Assembly: GCA_011389555.1 (NCBI GenBank) | Contig: JAABUD010000122.1 | Coordinates: 1 to 64,000, forward strand | DNA: 64,000 bases | Source: Desulfotignum sp. | GTDB taxonomy: Bacteria > Desulfobacterota > Desulfobacteria > Desulfobacterales > Desulfobacteraceae | Direction: 5' to 3' | Shown: piece after piece, positions 1-8,131 of the stretch | Layout of the letters: each line of letters opens with the position of its first letter | How positions within the stretch are numbered: the first letter of the stretch is position 1 | Made by a program: the position numbers and the translations under genes | Notes under the pieces: generated by a model | Seen by the model: only the letters and a program-made list of their open reading frames with translations | Databases searched by the model: none | What the model was told of the DNA's origin: nothing

Positions 1-261
1 TTTTCGAGTGGGGATTTTCCCTGCTGGAAATTTTGAATACTGTCGGTATCCTTATATAAAATGGCCATTGACAATTTTTGGTATGGATAATTATTGAGCA
101 AGGGAAACAGGTAACGACCTGCTCACCTGCCGGTGTGCAGCGACAGCGGAACACCGGTCAGAGTGAAGCAGGAAGGTTATACTTTTGGGTAGAATCAAGC
201 CCCACCTTTTCGATGATTTTTGAGATGACTTCTATTTTTCGGGTCCCAGATGATCAGCTTT
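1..261. other. Left-edge region without a supported gene
   Basis: No convincing gene is visible. The only plus-strand frame of any size here (about 60 codons from 78) lacks a ribosome binding site and recognisable composition. The stretch lies downstream of the minus-strand OmpA-like gene and may be the 3' intergenic region of that gene. Confidence 0.5.
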
Positions 262-297
262 AGGCCAGAGCAGGTAGCCTGATGGCATCTCCGGCCT
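262..297 (-). terminator. Stem-loop just downstream of the OmpA-like gene
   Basis: Arms 262-270 (AGGCCAGAG) and 289-297 (CTCCGGCCT) pair over nine positions with one G-U wobble and an 18-base loop. It begins 4 bases past the minus-strand stop codon. There is no clear T-run, so it may act as a 3' stabilising hairpin rather than a classical intrinsic terminator. Confidence 0.35.
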
Positions 298-300
298 TAC

Positions 301-1293
301 CTATTTCTTCACAATCGCCACACGTCGATTCTGAACTCGGCCTTCTTGAGTGTCATTGGTTGCAATTGGTGCTAATGGGCCTACACCCTTGGGGGTAAGC
401 CTATTCGCATCGACGTTATAATTCTCGACCAGTGCTTCTACTACTGATTCAGCCCGGCTGTCTGAAAGGGCCATGTTGTAATCAAGTTCTCCCCGGCTAT
501 CTGTGTGCCCTACTACATAATAACGTACACCGGACTCCTGATTGATAAATTGTGCAATTTCCTCCAAGGCCGCTTCGGACTCAGCTTTTAACGTTGCCTC
601 CCCGGTATCAAAGTAAATTTCCTGAATAGAGACGGAGCCGCTACGGTCGATCTCGCTGGCCATGGCCTCGGCGTCGATTGTGATCTTGTCCTCTTCCATC
701 GACTTTTCTTCAACAATATCCACCTGGATTCCCGGCCCGTCAGCAGCTCCGGTTTGTGAAACAGTCAGGGCCACATACACATTCCCATCCTCTACGCGAC
801 TAAGTTCGGCGGACAGATACCGGAAATCATCCTCGCTCACCAAAAGGTTTTTTTCCAGCACATCCGAGGGCAGTGGCTCGTTCACTTTCCCATAATCGTA
901 CAAAACCGAAGTCCACCTCCAGGAAAGCTCTTTATTCGTCCCTGAAAACAATATCTCAAATCCTGCCTCTTTAAGGGCAGACTCATAGTTATGGTAGACC
1001 TCGTACGTGGAACGGTCTTCCGGGGCTCTATATTGGATTCTTGTTACCTGCCCCGCGATTCTCCGGCTCTCTGACAAATTTCTTTCATCATCAAGCCCTC
1101 CAAGCGGAAGGACATATTCATCAAAGTCCACCTGTTCATGATAAACAATAGTTGAACCAGGGAATCTGGAAATTAGAGGATGGTCCTCGCTGCCCGCGAC
1201 ATCTGCTCCATAAGCTGCACTTGAGAATGCCGCGGCCCACAAAAGCATTAACATGCAATAGATCATAAAAACAGTATTTCGTTTCTCAATCAT
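301..1293 (-). CDS. DUF4892-like protein with C-terminal OmpA peptidoglycan-binding domain
   Basis: An exported envelope protein of about 330 residues. It starts at the ATG at 1293, which follows a strong AAGGAGGT site; an upstream in-frame ATG at 1386 lacks one. A hydrophobic signal segment (roughly residues 8-30, ending SSAAYGAD) leads into a DUF4892-like region with the typical SRFPGS start and a Y-x-x-P repeat-like core. Residues from about 220 form an OmpA-like domain with YFDTGEATL, VVGHTDSRG, LSDSRAESV and the GRVQNRRVAIVKK end, which contacts peptidoglycan in this family. Nothing in the neighbourhood points to a specific partner. DUF4892 proteins have no defined function known to me; the periplasmic or outer-membrane location is inferred from the signal and OmpA domain. 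Confidence 0.85.
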   Translation of the reverse strand: MIEKRNTVFMIYCMLMLLWAAAFSSAAYGADVAGSEDHPLISRFPGSTIVYHEQVDFDEYVLPLGGLDDERNLSESRRIAGQVTRIQYRAPEDRSTYEVYHNYESALKEAGFEILFSGTNKELSWRWTSVLYDYGKVNEPLPSDVLEKNLLVSEDDFRYLSAELSRVEDGNVYVALTVSQTGAADGPGIQVDIVEEKSMEEDKITIDAEAMASEIDRSGSVSIQEIYFDTGEATLKAESEAALEEIAQFINQESGVRYYVVGHTDSRGELDYNMALSDSRAESVVEALVENYNVDANRLTPKGVGPLAPIATNDTQEGRVQNRRVAIVKK

Positions 1294-1744
1294 CTTAGAT
1301 ACCTCCTTTAAGACTAACGCCGCATTCAGCAGCTTGTCTAAGAATAACAAGTTATTGTGTGGATCAGAATATCCTTCACGTAACAATTATCTTAATGTAT
1401 ATTATGCCAAAATGTTTATCTTCTTAATATCTGGTTTTTTTTCAATTCTGAAAATGGCAAAAAAAAACAGAGCTGCATTTTTTCCAATTGTCAAAGCTCA
1501 AGTATCTTGCAACACTCCTTGATTCCATAAAACGTCAACCATATTCCCGATATCATATAGTCTGCCAAAACTCAACAACGTTACAACATGTTATTAATTC
1601 TTTTCAAATTCAACCATATCTGTACACACCATCAAGAGTAGACTGCCTTTCTGTTATGGGGTTGCCCTGAAACCTGTTATACGATAAAAGGTGAAAAGGA
1701 TTAATTATCAAAACAGATTTTTGGCAGACGAGGAGACCCGGAAA
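1294..1744. other. AT-rich intergenic stretch
   Basis: About 450 bases with no supported gene before the ATPase fragment at 1745. Composition is AT-rich with several homopolymer runs. It presumably carries the promoter of the OmpA-like gene, but no -35/-10 pair stands out. Confidence 0.4.
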
Positions 1745-1828
1745 ATGAACGAACGATTCTTTAACACCGCCGCCCCCCCCATACCCAAAGACCACTACAT
1801 CACTCCCCCTGATGGAAAGTTGAACTGA
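1745..1828 (+). pseudogene. N-terminal remnant of an AAA-type ATPase gene
   Basis: A 27-codon frame starts with ATG at 1745 behind a good GAGGAG site and ends in a TGA that overlaps the next gene's ATG (TGATG). Its product begins MNERFFNTAAPPIPKDHY, which strongly resembles the N-terminal signature (RxFNTAGPxxPxxHYxxPP) of a widespread family of AAA ATPases with a nuclease-like C-terminus, common in deltaproteobacteria. In that family a P-loop (APRQTGKT-type) follows within about 25 residues; here the frame stops first and no P-loop follows. The C8 run at 1773-1780 lies within it. I read it as a decayed fragment; the family match is from memory. It could instead act as a short leader coupled to the downstream gene. 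Confidence 0.5.
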
Positions 1829-2724
1829 TGGAATATATCCCAATTTCAGAAATTCTTGCAGAATTACGCATCTTTGACGGAAAATATAAAAAAGAACATG
1901 TCGATGCTGCAATTGCCCAAAAAGACAAAATTATTCCACACCTGATTCAAATTCTTGAAAATGTTTTATCGAACCCGGGAGAATATACTCGGGATGAGAA
2001 TCGTCATGACCACATTTATGCGTTCATGCTGCTCGGCTTTTTTAAAGAAACAGCGGCACATAATTTAATTGCAGATATTTTCAGTTTGAAAGAGGGTATT
2101 CCGGAAACTCTGTATGGGGATCTTATCAGAGAAGACCTTGAAATTGTTTTGCTTAACACATGTGGCGGATCTCTGGATCGGATCAAATCGATGATCCTTG
2201 ATAAAGAACTTGATGTTTATTGCAGGATTTCTGCCTGTCGTGCCTTTGCTTATGCGGTGGTTTTGGCGTATGTGTCCAGACAAGAGGTGGTTGAATTTTT
2301 TGGCCCGCTGTTTACCGTTACAGAGGCAGACAAAACGTCTGGCTTTTGGGATTTCCTGGCTGCAACGCTCGCTGATTTATATCCGGTAGAAATAATGGAT
2401 GTGATCACTAACGCCTATGAATCCGGGTTGATTTCATCTGGATTCGTTGCATATAAGGATTTTGAGCAATCACTGGAAATGGGCGAAGAAAAATGCCTCG
2501 ATCATCTACGCAGAAATTATGAAAGTCAACGTCTTGATGATTTTCACAAGTCCATATCCTGGTGGGCATGTTTTCGGAAGAATTCAACAAAATCTTCACC
2601 AGCTGCCATTCAATCGTCAGATCCCTTTCAAATGAAAAAACAGAAAAAAAGTCAAAAACAAAAAAAGGCTGCCAGACAGAAACGCAGGCAAACAAAAAAA
2701 TCCAGAAAGAAGAACCGCAGATAA
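1828..2724 (+). CDS. DUF1186 family protein with Lys/Arg-rich tail
   Basis: A 298-residue soluble protein. It begins MEYIPISEILAELR and has the helical, HEAT-like layout of DUF1186 proteins: a short N-terminal helix pair, the HDHIYAFMLLGFFKE block near residue 62-75, EDLEIVLLNTCGG near 111 and the DVYCRISACRAFAYAV block near 133. Many relatives end in a SEC-C zinc motif; here the last 30 residues are instead an extremely basic tail (KKQKKSQKQKKAARQKRR and onward), which could contact nucleic acid. The start overlaps the stop of the ATPase fragment, so translation may be coupled. Base composition is clearly more AT-rich than the genes beyond the tRNA at 2845, consistent with acquired DNA. Biochemical function is unknown. 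Confidence 0.75.
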   Translation: MEYIPISEILAELRIFDGKYKKEHVDAAIAQKDKIIPHLIQILENVLSNPGEYTRDENRHDHIYAFMLLGFFKETAAHNLIADIFSLKEGIPETLYGDLIREDLEIVLLNTCGGSLDRIKSMILDKELDVYCRISACRAFAYAVVLAYVSRQEVVEFFGPLFTVTEADKTSGFWDFLAATLADLYPVEIMDVITNAYESGLISSGFVAYKDFEQSLEMGEEKCLDHLRRNYESQRLDDFHKSISWWACFRKNSTKSSPAAIQSSDPFQMKKQKKSQKQKKAARQKRRQTKKSRKKNRR

Positions 2725-2800
2725 ACAAAGTGTCATCATGGCAACGGATCAAAGCCCATAGCCTTGATATCGCTTCAATGGGTTGAAATTCCAACAGAGA

Positions 2801-2830
2801 AAGGGGGTGAGCATCCTGCCACACCCCCCT
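2801..2830 (-). terminator. Hairpin terminator downstream of tRNA-Leu
   Basis: GGGGGTG at 2803-2809 pairs perfectly with CACCCCC at 2822-2828 across a 12-base loop. Read on the minus strand it follows the tRNA 3' end by about 15 bases and is followed by CTTTCTCT. It could also serve the DUF1186 gene on the plus strand, where TTCCTTG follows. Confidence 0.5.
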
Positions 2831-2844
2831 TCCTTGAAATTCTT

Positions 2845-2932
2845 TGGTACCTGGGACGAGAATTGAACTCGTACAGTGCTTTGCACCGAGGGATTTTAAG
2901 TCCCTTGCGTCTACCAGTTCCGCCACCCAGGC
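2845..2932 (-). tRNA. tRNA-Leu (anticodon TAA)
   Basis: On the minus strand the sequence folds as a class II tRNA: acceptor GCCTGGG pairing with CCCAGGT, D-arm GGCGGAACTGGTAGACGC, anticodon stem AGGGA/TCCCT with loop CTTAAAA (anticodon TAA), a long variable arm, a T-arm with GTTCAATTC, then an encoded CCA at 2845-2847. It reads UUA (and UUG by wobble) codons. The 3' end faces the AT-richer DNA at the left of the window, the arrangement seen when elements integrate into tRNA 3' ends. Confidence 0.95.
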
Positions 2933-2944
2933 ATGATGGGAGCT

Positions 2945-2973
2945 TTTTTATCGTATCCAGCCGGTTTTTGCAA
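2945..2973 (-). promoter_or_regulatory. Likely sigma70 promoter of tRNA-Leu
   Basis: On the minus strand TTGCAA (2973-2968) is followed after 17 bases by TAAAAA (2950-2945), 12 bases upstream of the tRNA 5' end. The -10 matches consensus at only four of six positions. Confidence 0.45.
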
Positions 2974-3003
2974 GGCTAAAATCCGGGTTGGGCCAGGGAC
3001 CTG

Positions 3004-3882
3004 TCATGAGCCGGGATGGTGCTGCCGATAAAATTCCAGGGTGTACAGGATCACCCCGATCCAGATGCAGGCAAAGGTCCCCAGGCTGTGGACGGAAAAC
3101 GGTTCTTTGTAGACAAACACGCCCAACACAAAGGCGATGGTCGGGGCCAGGTACTGGAGAATGCCGATGGTGGACAGCTTGAGCCGCCCGGCGGCTGCGG
3201 CGAACCACAGCAGGGGCAAAGATGTCACCACCCCGGCACCGACCATCCACAGGGTCAGTCCGACATCTTTGAAAAAACAGGATTTCCCTGCGGCCATCAA
3301 AAACAGGATATAGCCAAGCGCCGGAATCATCAGGATCAGGGTCTCCACGAACAGGCCGGGCAGCGGCCCCACCTGGATGCGCTTGCGGCTGTATCCGTAA
3401 AAGGCGAAGGTAACTGCCAGGGACAGGCCGAACAGGGGCAGTTTTCCATAGGCCAGCAGCGAATAGACCACCCCGGTGAGGGCAAAGCCCAAAGAGATAC
3501 ACTGGAGCCGGGTAAAGGTTTCATTGAGCAGCACAAACCCCAGCAGCACGTTGATCATGGGGTTGATATAGTATCCCAGGCTGGTTTCCACCACCCGGCC
3601 GGAGTTGACGGCCCAGATATAGACAAACCAGTTGGCGGCGATCAGCAGGCTGCTGATGACCAGTCCCTTCCATTGGGAAGGAGACCGGAAAACCTGGCCC
3701 ACCTCTTTTCCCCTTTTCTGGACACACAGGATTACAAATAGAAACACACAGGACCAGACAATCCGGTGGCACAGGATTTCAAAAGGCGGGGCCGCCTGCA
3801 TCTGTTTCCAGTAAGCCGGCAGAAACCCCCAGGAGGCAAAGGCGGCCAAAGCGAACAATACACCGGACAACGACGGATTCAT
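3004..3882 (-). CDS. rarD: RarD-type EamA (DMT superfamily) transporter
   Basis: A 292-residue inner-membrane protein with about ten hydrophobic segments arranged as two EamA repeats. It carries RarD-specific sequence: the N-terminal FASWGFLPAYWKQM, the CHRIVWSC segment, AANWFVYIWAVNSG and SLGYYINPMINVLLG, and the C-terminal half ILQYLAPTIAFVLGVFVYKEP. Length equals that of E. coli RarD. RarD proteins are annotated as chloramphenicol-sensitivity proteins, but the natural substrate is not firmly known. The gene stands alone, divergent from maf and convergent on tRNA-Leu. The start at 3882 has only a weak AAAGAG site. Confidence 0.92.
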   Translation of the reverse strand: MNPSLSGVLFALAAFASWGFLPAYWKQMQAAPPFEILCHRIVWSCVFLFVILCVQKRGKEVGQVFRSPSQWKGLVISSLLIAANWFVYIWAVNSGRVVETSLGYYINPMINVLLGFVLLNETFTRLQCISLGFALTGVVYSLLAYGKLPLFGLSLAVTFAFYGYSRKRIQVGPLPGLFVETLILMIPALGYILFLMAAGKSCFFKDVGLTLWMVGAGVVTSLPLLWFAAAAGRLKLSTIGILQYLAPTIAFVLGVFVYKEPFSVHSLGTFACIWIGVILYTLEFYRQHHPGS

Positions 3883-4010
3883 TTCAACTCTTTCTTTGAT
3901 GGTTGACCGGCCCAGTGTAGCACGCTGCCTGGGATTGGCAACCCCAAAATAATCAAGGGTTTGTGCATTGGCATTGTCAAACCATGGATTTTCTGCTACA
4001 CATCCACTTC

Positions 4011-4616
4011 ATGAAATGGATGGACCCACACAGGCTGGTGCTGGCATCCCGGTCCCCCCGGCGCAGAGACCTGCTGACACAAATGGGGCTGGACCTGGAA
4101 ATTCTGCCGGCAGACGTGGATGAGACCCCGGCACCCCGTCAGTCTCCGGCAGCTGTGGTCAAAATCCTGGCTGAAAACAAAGCCCGCCATGTGATGCAGC
4201 AGCGCAAACAGGCCTGGGTGCTCGGGGCCGATACCATTGTTGTCAAGGACGGCACCATTCTGGGAAAGCCGACAAGCCGGACCGAAGCCATTGCCATGCT
4301 TGAATGTCTCAGCAATGCCTCCCATTCCGTGTTCACCGGATATGCCGTGGGCCGCCATACCCCCAGCCACATGATGATCCGCGCCATTGAAACCCGGGTG
4401 GTGTTCAAAACTTTGACAAATCCGGAAATTCTCTGGTACACTGACACCCGTGAACCCTACGACAAGGCCGGCGGATACGCGGTCCAGGGACTGGGGGCGT
4501 TCATGGTCAAAGAGATCCGGGGCTCCTGGGCCAATGTGGTGGGCCTGCCCGTGTGCGAGGTGATACAGACCCTGGCCTCTGTGGGGGCGATACAATTTCA
4601 AGGACATGCGCCATGA
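4011..4616 (+). CDS. maf: Maf-family nucleotide pyrophosphatase
   Basis: Maf proteins hydrolyse non-canonical or modified nucleoside triphosphates to monophosphates. The signature LVLASRSPRRRDLL lies near the N-terminus, followed by DVDETP, the acidic catalytic block LGADTIVV with downstream LGKP, the YDKAGGYAVQG block and the GSWANVVGLPVCEV end, all typical. I place the start at the ATG at 4011 (about 201 residues, normal for the family); a nearer ATG at 4020 and a longer frame from 3963 are possible and no ribosome site decides. The stop overlaps the yggS start (ATGA), making this the first gene of a maf-yggS-queH operon. Whether it is the dTTP/UTP or m7GTP type is not clear. Confidence 0.9.
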   Translation: MKWMDPHRLVLASRSPRRRDLLTQMGLDLEILPADVDETPAPRQSPAAVVKILAENKARHVMQQRKQAWVLGADTIVVKDGTILGKPTSRTEAIAMLECLSNASHSVFTGYAVGRHTPSHMMIRAIETRVVFKTLTNPEILWYTDTREPYDKAGGYAVQGLGAFMVKEIRGSWANVVGLPVCEVIQTLASVGAIQFQGHAP

Positions 4617-5305
4617 CAACCATAAAAGACAACCTGAAAGAGATCCAGGAAAACATAACAACCGCTGCTGCAAGGTGCGGCAGAAACCCGGCTGACATCA
4701 CCCTGGTGGGGGTGAGTAAAAAGCATTCGGTTGAAAAACTTCAGCAGGCCATCCATGCCGGGCTGTCCGATCTGGGGGAAAACTATATCCAGGAAGCAAT
4801 GGACAAGATCGATGCCATCGGCAGCCCCGCCGCCTGCTGGCATTTTATCGGCCATCTCCAGTCCAACAAAGCCCGGTTCGCGGTCCGGTATTTCGACCTG
4901 ATTCATACCGTGGACAAGATCAAGCTGGCCAGAGAAATCGACAAACAAGCCAAAAAAATCGATAAGCGCCAGAAAATCCTGATCCAGGTGAACATTGCGG
5001 AAGAAGAGACCAAATCCGGGGCCGATGCCCATGATGCGGTGGAACTGACACAGGCGGTCACTCAATTTGAAAACCTGGAATTACAGGGGCTGATGTGCAT
5101 GCCCCCCTATTTTGACGATCCTGAAGAAGCCCGGCCTTATTTCAGGCACCTGGTCCGGATCCGAGAACAGATCCTGGCCGCCGGGGTGACATCCGACGCC
5201 ATGCGCCACCTGTCCATGGGCATGAGCCACGATTTTGCCGTGGCCATTCAGGAAGGGGCCACCCTGGTTCGGGTGGGCACCGCGATTTTCGGAGCCCGGT
5301 CATGA
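4613..5305 (+). CDS. yggS: YggS/PROSC-type pyridoxal phosphate homeostasis protein
   Basis: A cytosolic PLP-binding protein of 230 residues, which buffers PLP and affects amino- and keto-acid metabolism rather than catalysing a known reaction. It shows the PLP-lysine context LVGVSKKHS, then GENYIQEAMDKI, the WHFIGHLQSNK motif, the middle QVNIAEEETKSG, ELQGLMCMPP, and the phosphate-binding LSMGMSHDFAVAIQEGATLVRVGTAIFG. The start at 4613 is chosen because it overlaps the maf stop as ATGA and fits family length; the longer frame from 4553 runs inside maf. It overlaps queH by the same 4-base arrangement. Confidence 0.95.
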   Translation: MTTIKDNLKEIQENITTAAARCGRNPADITLVGVSKKHSVEKLQQAIHAGLSDLGENYIQEAMDKIDAIGSPAACWHFIGHLQSNKARFAVRYFDLIHTVDKIKLAREIDKQAKKIDKRQKILIQVNIAEEETKSGADAHDAVELTQAVTQFENLELQGLMCMPPYFDDPEEARPYFRHLVRIREQILAAGVTSDAMRHLSMGMSHDFAVAIQEGATLVRVGTAIFGARS

Positions 5306-5850
5306 AACTGCTGCTGCACACCTGCTGCGGACCCTGCACCATCCATCCATTGCAGGTTCTCCGGGATATGGACATTCAGGTGATGGGGTTTTTCTTCCGC
5401 CACAATATCCATCCATATACGGAATGCCTCAGAAGAGAGGAGACCCTTGCCCGATACGCGGCGGATCAGAGCCTGAAAATGATCTGGCAGCCGGACTATC
5501 AACTGGAAACGTTTTTGCAGTCCGTGGTTTTCCGGGAAAAGGACCGGTGCCGGTACTGCTATCATGCCCGGCTGCATGCCGCAGCCAGAATCGCCGGAAA
5601 AGGAAAATTCGACGCGTTTTCCTCCACTCTGCTCTACAGTAAATTCCAGAATCATTCCCTGATACGAGAGATCGGTGCGGCCGTGGCCAAAGAAACCGGG
5701 GTGAATTTTTTCTATCACGATTTCAGACAGGGCTGGAAACAGGGCATCGAGGAATCAAAATCCCGGGGCATGTATCGGCAGTCCTACTGCGGCTGCATCT
5801 ACAGTGAAAAAGACCGGTATTTCAAGCCGGCAAAGCATACGGCGCAATAA
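5302..5850 (+). CDS. queH: Epoxyqueuosine reductase QueH
   Basis: QueH carries out the last step of queuosine synthesis, reducing epoxyqueuosine in tRNA, and replaces QueG in many anaerobes. The 182-residue sequence starts MKLLLHTCCGPC, the family's Cys-Cys-Gly-Pro-Cys motif, and has further conserved cysteines at RCRYCYHARL and SYCGCIYSEKDR, expected to bind the iron-sulfur cluster and a second metal site. FSSTLLYSKFQNH is also typical. Its ATGA overlap with yggS and the terminator right after it define the operon end. Confidence 0.93.
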   Translation: MKLLLHTCCGPCTIHPLQVLRDMDIQVMGFFFRHNIHPYTECLRREETLARYAADQSLKMIWQPDYQLETFLQSVVFREKDRCRYCYHARLHAAARIAGKGKFDAFSSTLLYSKFQNHSLIREIGAAVAKETGVNFFYHDFRQGWKQGIEESKSRGMYRQSYCGCIYSEKDRYFKPAKHTAQ

Positions 5851-5877
5851 CCAGGGCTTTTCTGCCCGGGTTTTTTT
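5851..5877 (+). terminator. Rho-independent terminator of the maf-yggS-queH operon
   Basis: CCAGGGC and GCCCGGG pair around TTTTCT with one mismatch and are followed by seven T. It begins directly after the queH stop codon. Confidence 0.8.
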
Positions 5878-5891
5878 GCCGGACCCTGTCG

Positions 5892-8102
5892 TTATCTGGG
5901 CCCCGGCCGGTTGATCAAAGACACCAGGCGCCGGTCCGTCTGGTGAAGCCGGGCCGCCAGCACGGTGAACAGATGTTTGGCCACCTCCGGGTATTTTTCG
6001 ATGACCTCTTCAAGCTTGTCCCCGGGAAACCGCTTGATTTTGGAGCGGCCTTTGGAGATGATGGACGCGGACCGGGCATCTCTGGTAATGGCGGCCATTT
6101 CACCAAAATACTCACCCGGCTGAGTGATTTCGGCAATTTTTTTGCCCCCTTTGACCACATACACGGCCCCCTGGATCAGTTTGAAAAAATCGATGTCCGT
6201 GTTGTTCTCCCGAATGATCACATCCTTGTCTTCATAGATTTCCATATCCGGATTCACCAGATAGGCCGGGAGCGATTCCTTGGTGATCACGGTTTTTTTC
6301 ACCACTTCATCAAAAGAGGTTTCCCCGGTTTTGATCTTGTGAAGCCCGGCATCCCTCAATGTGACCATGCCTTCCTGGACCCCTACTTTGCGCAGCTGAT
6401 CTTCGGACACTTCCGCACTGATGGCTTTGGCCACCTCATCCGTGACCTCCATGAGTTCATACAACCCGACCCGGCCCTTGTATCCGGTGCCGTTGCAATG
6501 GGGACAGCCGTTGGGACCCAGGATTGAAAGCTCCGGGAGCTCTTCTTTTGAAAACCCCTCCGTCTCCAGCATATCCGGATCATATCCTCTGACCTCTTTT
6601 TTGCACTCCGGGCAGAGCCGCCGGGCCAGGCGCTGGGACAGCACCATGGTCACGGAAGCCGCCAGCATATATGCAGGAATGCCGATGTCCACCAGGCGGC
6701 CGATGGTGGAGGGACAGTCGTTGGTATGCAGGGTGGCGAACACCAGATGGCCGGTCATGGCCGCCTTGATGGCGATCTCTGCCGTTTCCATGTCCCGGAT
6801 CTCCCCCACCATGATAATATCCGGATCCTGCCTCAGAAACGCTTTCAACGCCGCGGCAAAGGTCATACCCACCTCTTCTCTCACCGGCACCTGGTTGATG
6901 CCCTTGAAGTTGAACTCCACCGGGTCTTCGGCCGTGAGAATCTTGATATCATCCTTGTTGAGCCGGTTGAGAATGGAATACAGGGTGGTGGTTTTTCCGG
7001 AACCCGTCGGGCCGGTGACCAGCAGCAGGCCATAGGGACGGGAGATGCACCGCTTGAGCATATCAAAGGTGGTGGACTCGAATCCCAGCCGGGTCAGGTC
7101 GATACTCAACGCACTCTGGTCCAGAATACGCATGACAATGCTTTCTCCGAACAGGGTGGGCAACGATGAGACACGGAAATCCACTGATTTTTTTTTGCCC
7201 AGGCGCAGCTTGATCCGGCCGTCCTGGGGGACCCGTCTTTCAGCAATGTCCAGGGATGCCAGGATCTTGATCCGGGACACCACCGCGTTCTTGATGGACA
7301 CCGGCAGATTCATGGCCTTGTACATGCTGCCGTCCAGCCGGTACCGAACCTGAAACGATTTTTCAAAGGGCTCGATGTGAATGTCGGACACGCCGTCATT
7401 GATGGCTTTGGTCAGAATTCCGTTCACCAGCTTGATGATGGGTGCGTCCGAGGCCAGAAATTCATCCTGCCCGGCATCTCTTTCCGCCGCACCCACCTCC
7501 ACTTCTTCGGCGGCTTCCGATACCAGGGACCCGAAATCATCCACGGATGTGACGGGGGTGTCGTCTTCCGTGTCTTCTTCAAAATGCAGGAATTTTTTGT
7601 ATTCCTCGTCACTGATCTTGTAGAAATCCCGGTATGCCTGGATAATATCATTTTCAGTGGTCACATACACATGGATGTTTTTTTTGGTTTTGTTGTGCAG
7701 ATCCGCCACCACCTGGGTGTCTGTAGGTTCCACCATGGCCACGGACAGATCGTCCCCTTTCATTTGCAAAGGAAACACCATGAACTCTTTGGCCATGTCA
7801 TAGGGCAGTATCTTTTGTGCGCCGGGATCGGATTTCATTTCCGAATACCGGATCACATTGTAATTGTAGAGCCGCCCCAGCACATTGATGATCGTATCCG
7901 GGTCGATATACCCTTTTGTCAGCAGAATGGAACTCAACCGTTCACCGGTTTTCCTGTGCACTCCCATCGCTTCTTCCAGCTGAAGACTGGTGATCTGACC
8001 TTCTTTGGAAAGAATCTCGCCGATTCGGGTTTTGCCGGCCCCGGACTGGTCCTTGATGGTGGAAGTGAGACTGGATTTTCCCTTTGCAAATGACGTTGTC
8101 AT
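5892..8102 (-). CDS. pilB: PilB/GspE-type ATPase with N-terminal MshEN-like and C-terminal cyclic-nucleotide-binding domains
   Basis: A 736-residue assembly ATPase of the type II secretion/type IV pilus family. Residues 26-85 form an MshEN-like pair of RIGEIL/ERLSSIL repeats, a fold that binds c-di-GMP in relatives. The linker at about 170-215 is acidic. The ATPase core has DIHIEP (240), Walker A GPTGSGKT (364-371), Asp box AEDPVEF, Walker B DIIMVGEIRD (428-437), the FATLHTND His box, and a zinc pair CPEC (497) and CPHC (533). Family members end around residue 610; here about 110 more residues form a cyclic-nucleotide-binding domain, with phosphate-binding cassette PGEYFGEMAAITRDARSAS (662-680), keeping the ligand Glu and Arg. 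No pilin or secretin genes are adjacent. It lies last in a three-gene minus-strand run after the ABC-F gene. Confidence 0.9.
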   Translation of the reverse strand: MTTSFAKGKSSLTSTIKDQSGAGKTRIGEILSKEGQITSLQLEEAMGVHRKTGERLSSILLTKGYIDPDTIINVLGRLYNYNVIRYSEMKSDPGAQKILPYDMAKEFMVFPLQMKGDDLSVAMVEPTDTQVVADLHNKTKKNIHVYVTTENDIIQAYRDFYKISDEEYKKFLHFEEDTEDDTPVTSVDDFGSLVSEAAEEVEVGAAERDAGQDEFLASDAPIIKLVNGILTKAINDGVSDIHIEPFEKSFQVRYRLDGSMYKAMNLPVSIKNAVVSRIKILASLDIAERRVPQDGRIKLRLGKKKSVDFRVSSLPTLFGESIVMRILDQSALSIDLTRLGFESTTFDMLKRCISRPYGLLLVTGPTGSGKTTTLYSILNRLNKDDIKILTAEDPVEFNFKGINQVPVREEVGMTFAAALKAFLRQDPDIIMVGEIRDMETAEIAIKAAMTGHLVFATLHTNDCPSTIGRLVDIGIPAYMLAASVTMVLSQRLARRLCPECKKEVRGYDPDMLETEGFSKEELPELSILGPNGCPHCNGTGYKGRVGLYELMEVTDEVAKAISAEVSEDQLRKVGVQEGMVTLRDAGLHKIKTGETSFDEVVKKTVITKESLPAYLVNPDMEIYEDKDVIIRENNTDIDFFKLIQGAVYVVKGGKKIAEITQPGEYFGEMAAITRDARSASIISKGRSKIKRFPGDKLEEVIEKYPEVAKHLFTVLAARLHQTDRRLVSLINRPGPR

Positions 8103-8131
8103 ATTATGCCCTGTATATTGAAAATATCTCT

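Noticed and set aside
78..263. A 61-codon plus-strand frame at the left edge
   Set aside because: No ribosome site, no recognisable composition, no neighbour that needs it.
2408..2926. A 172-codon minus-strand frame starting MAELVDARDLKSLG
   Set aside because: Its start is tRNA-Leu read as protein, a known artefact, and the rest lies antisense to DUF1186.
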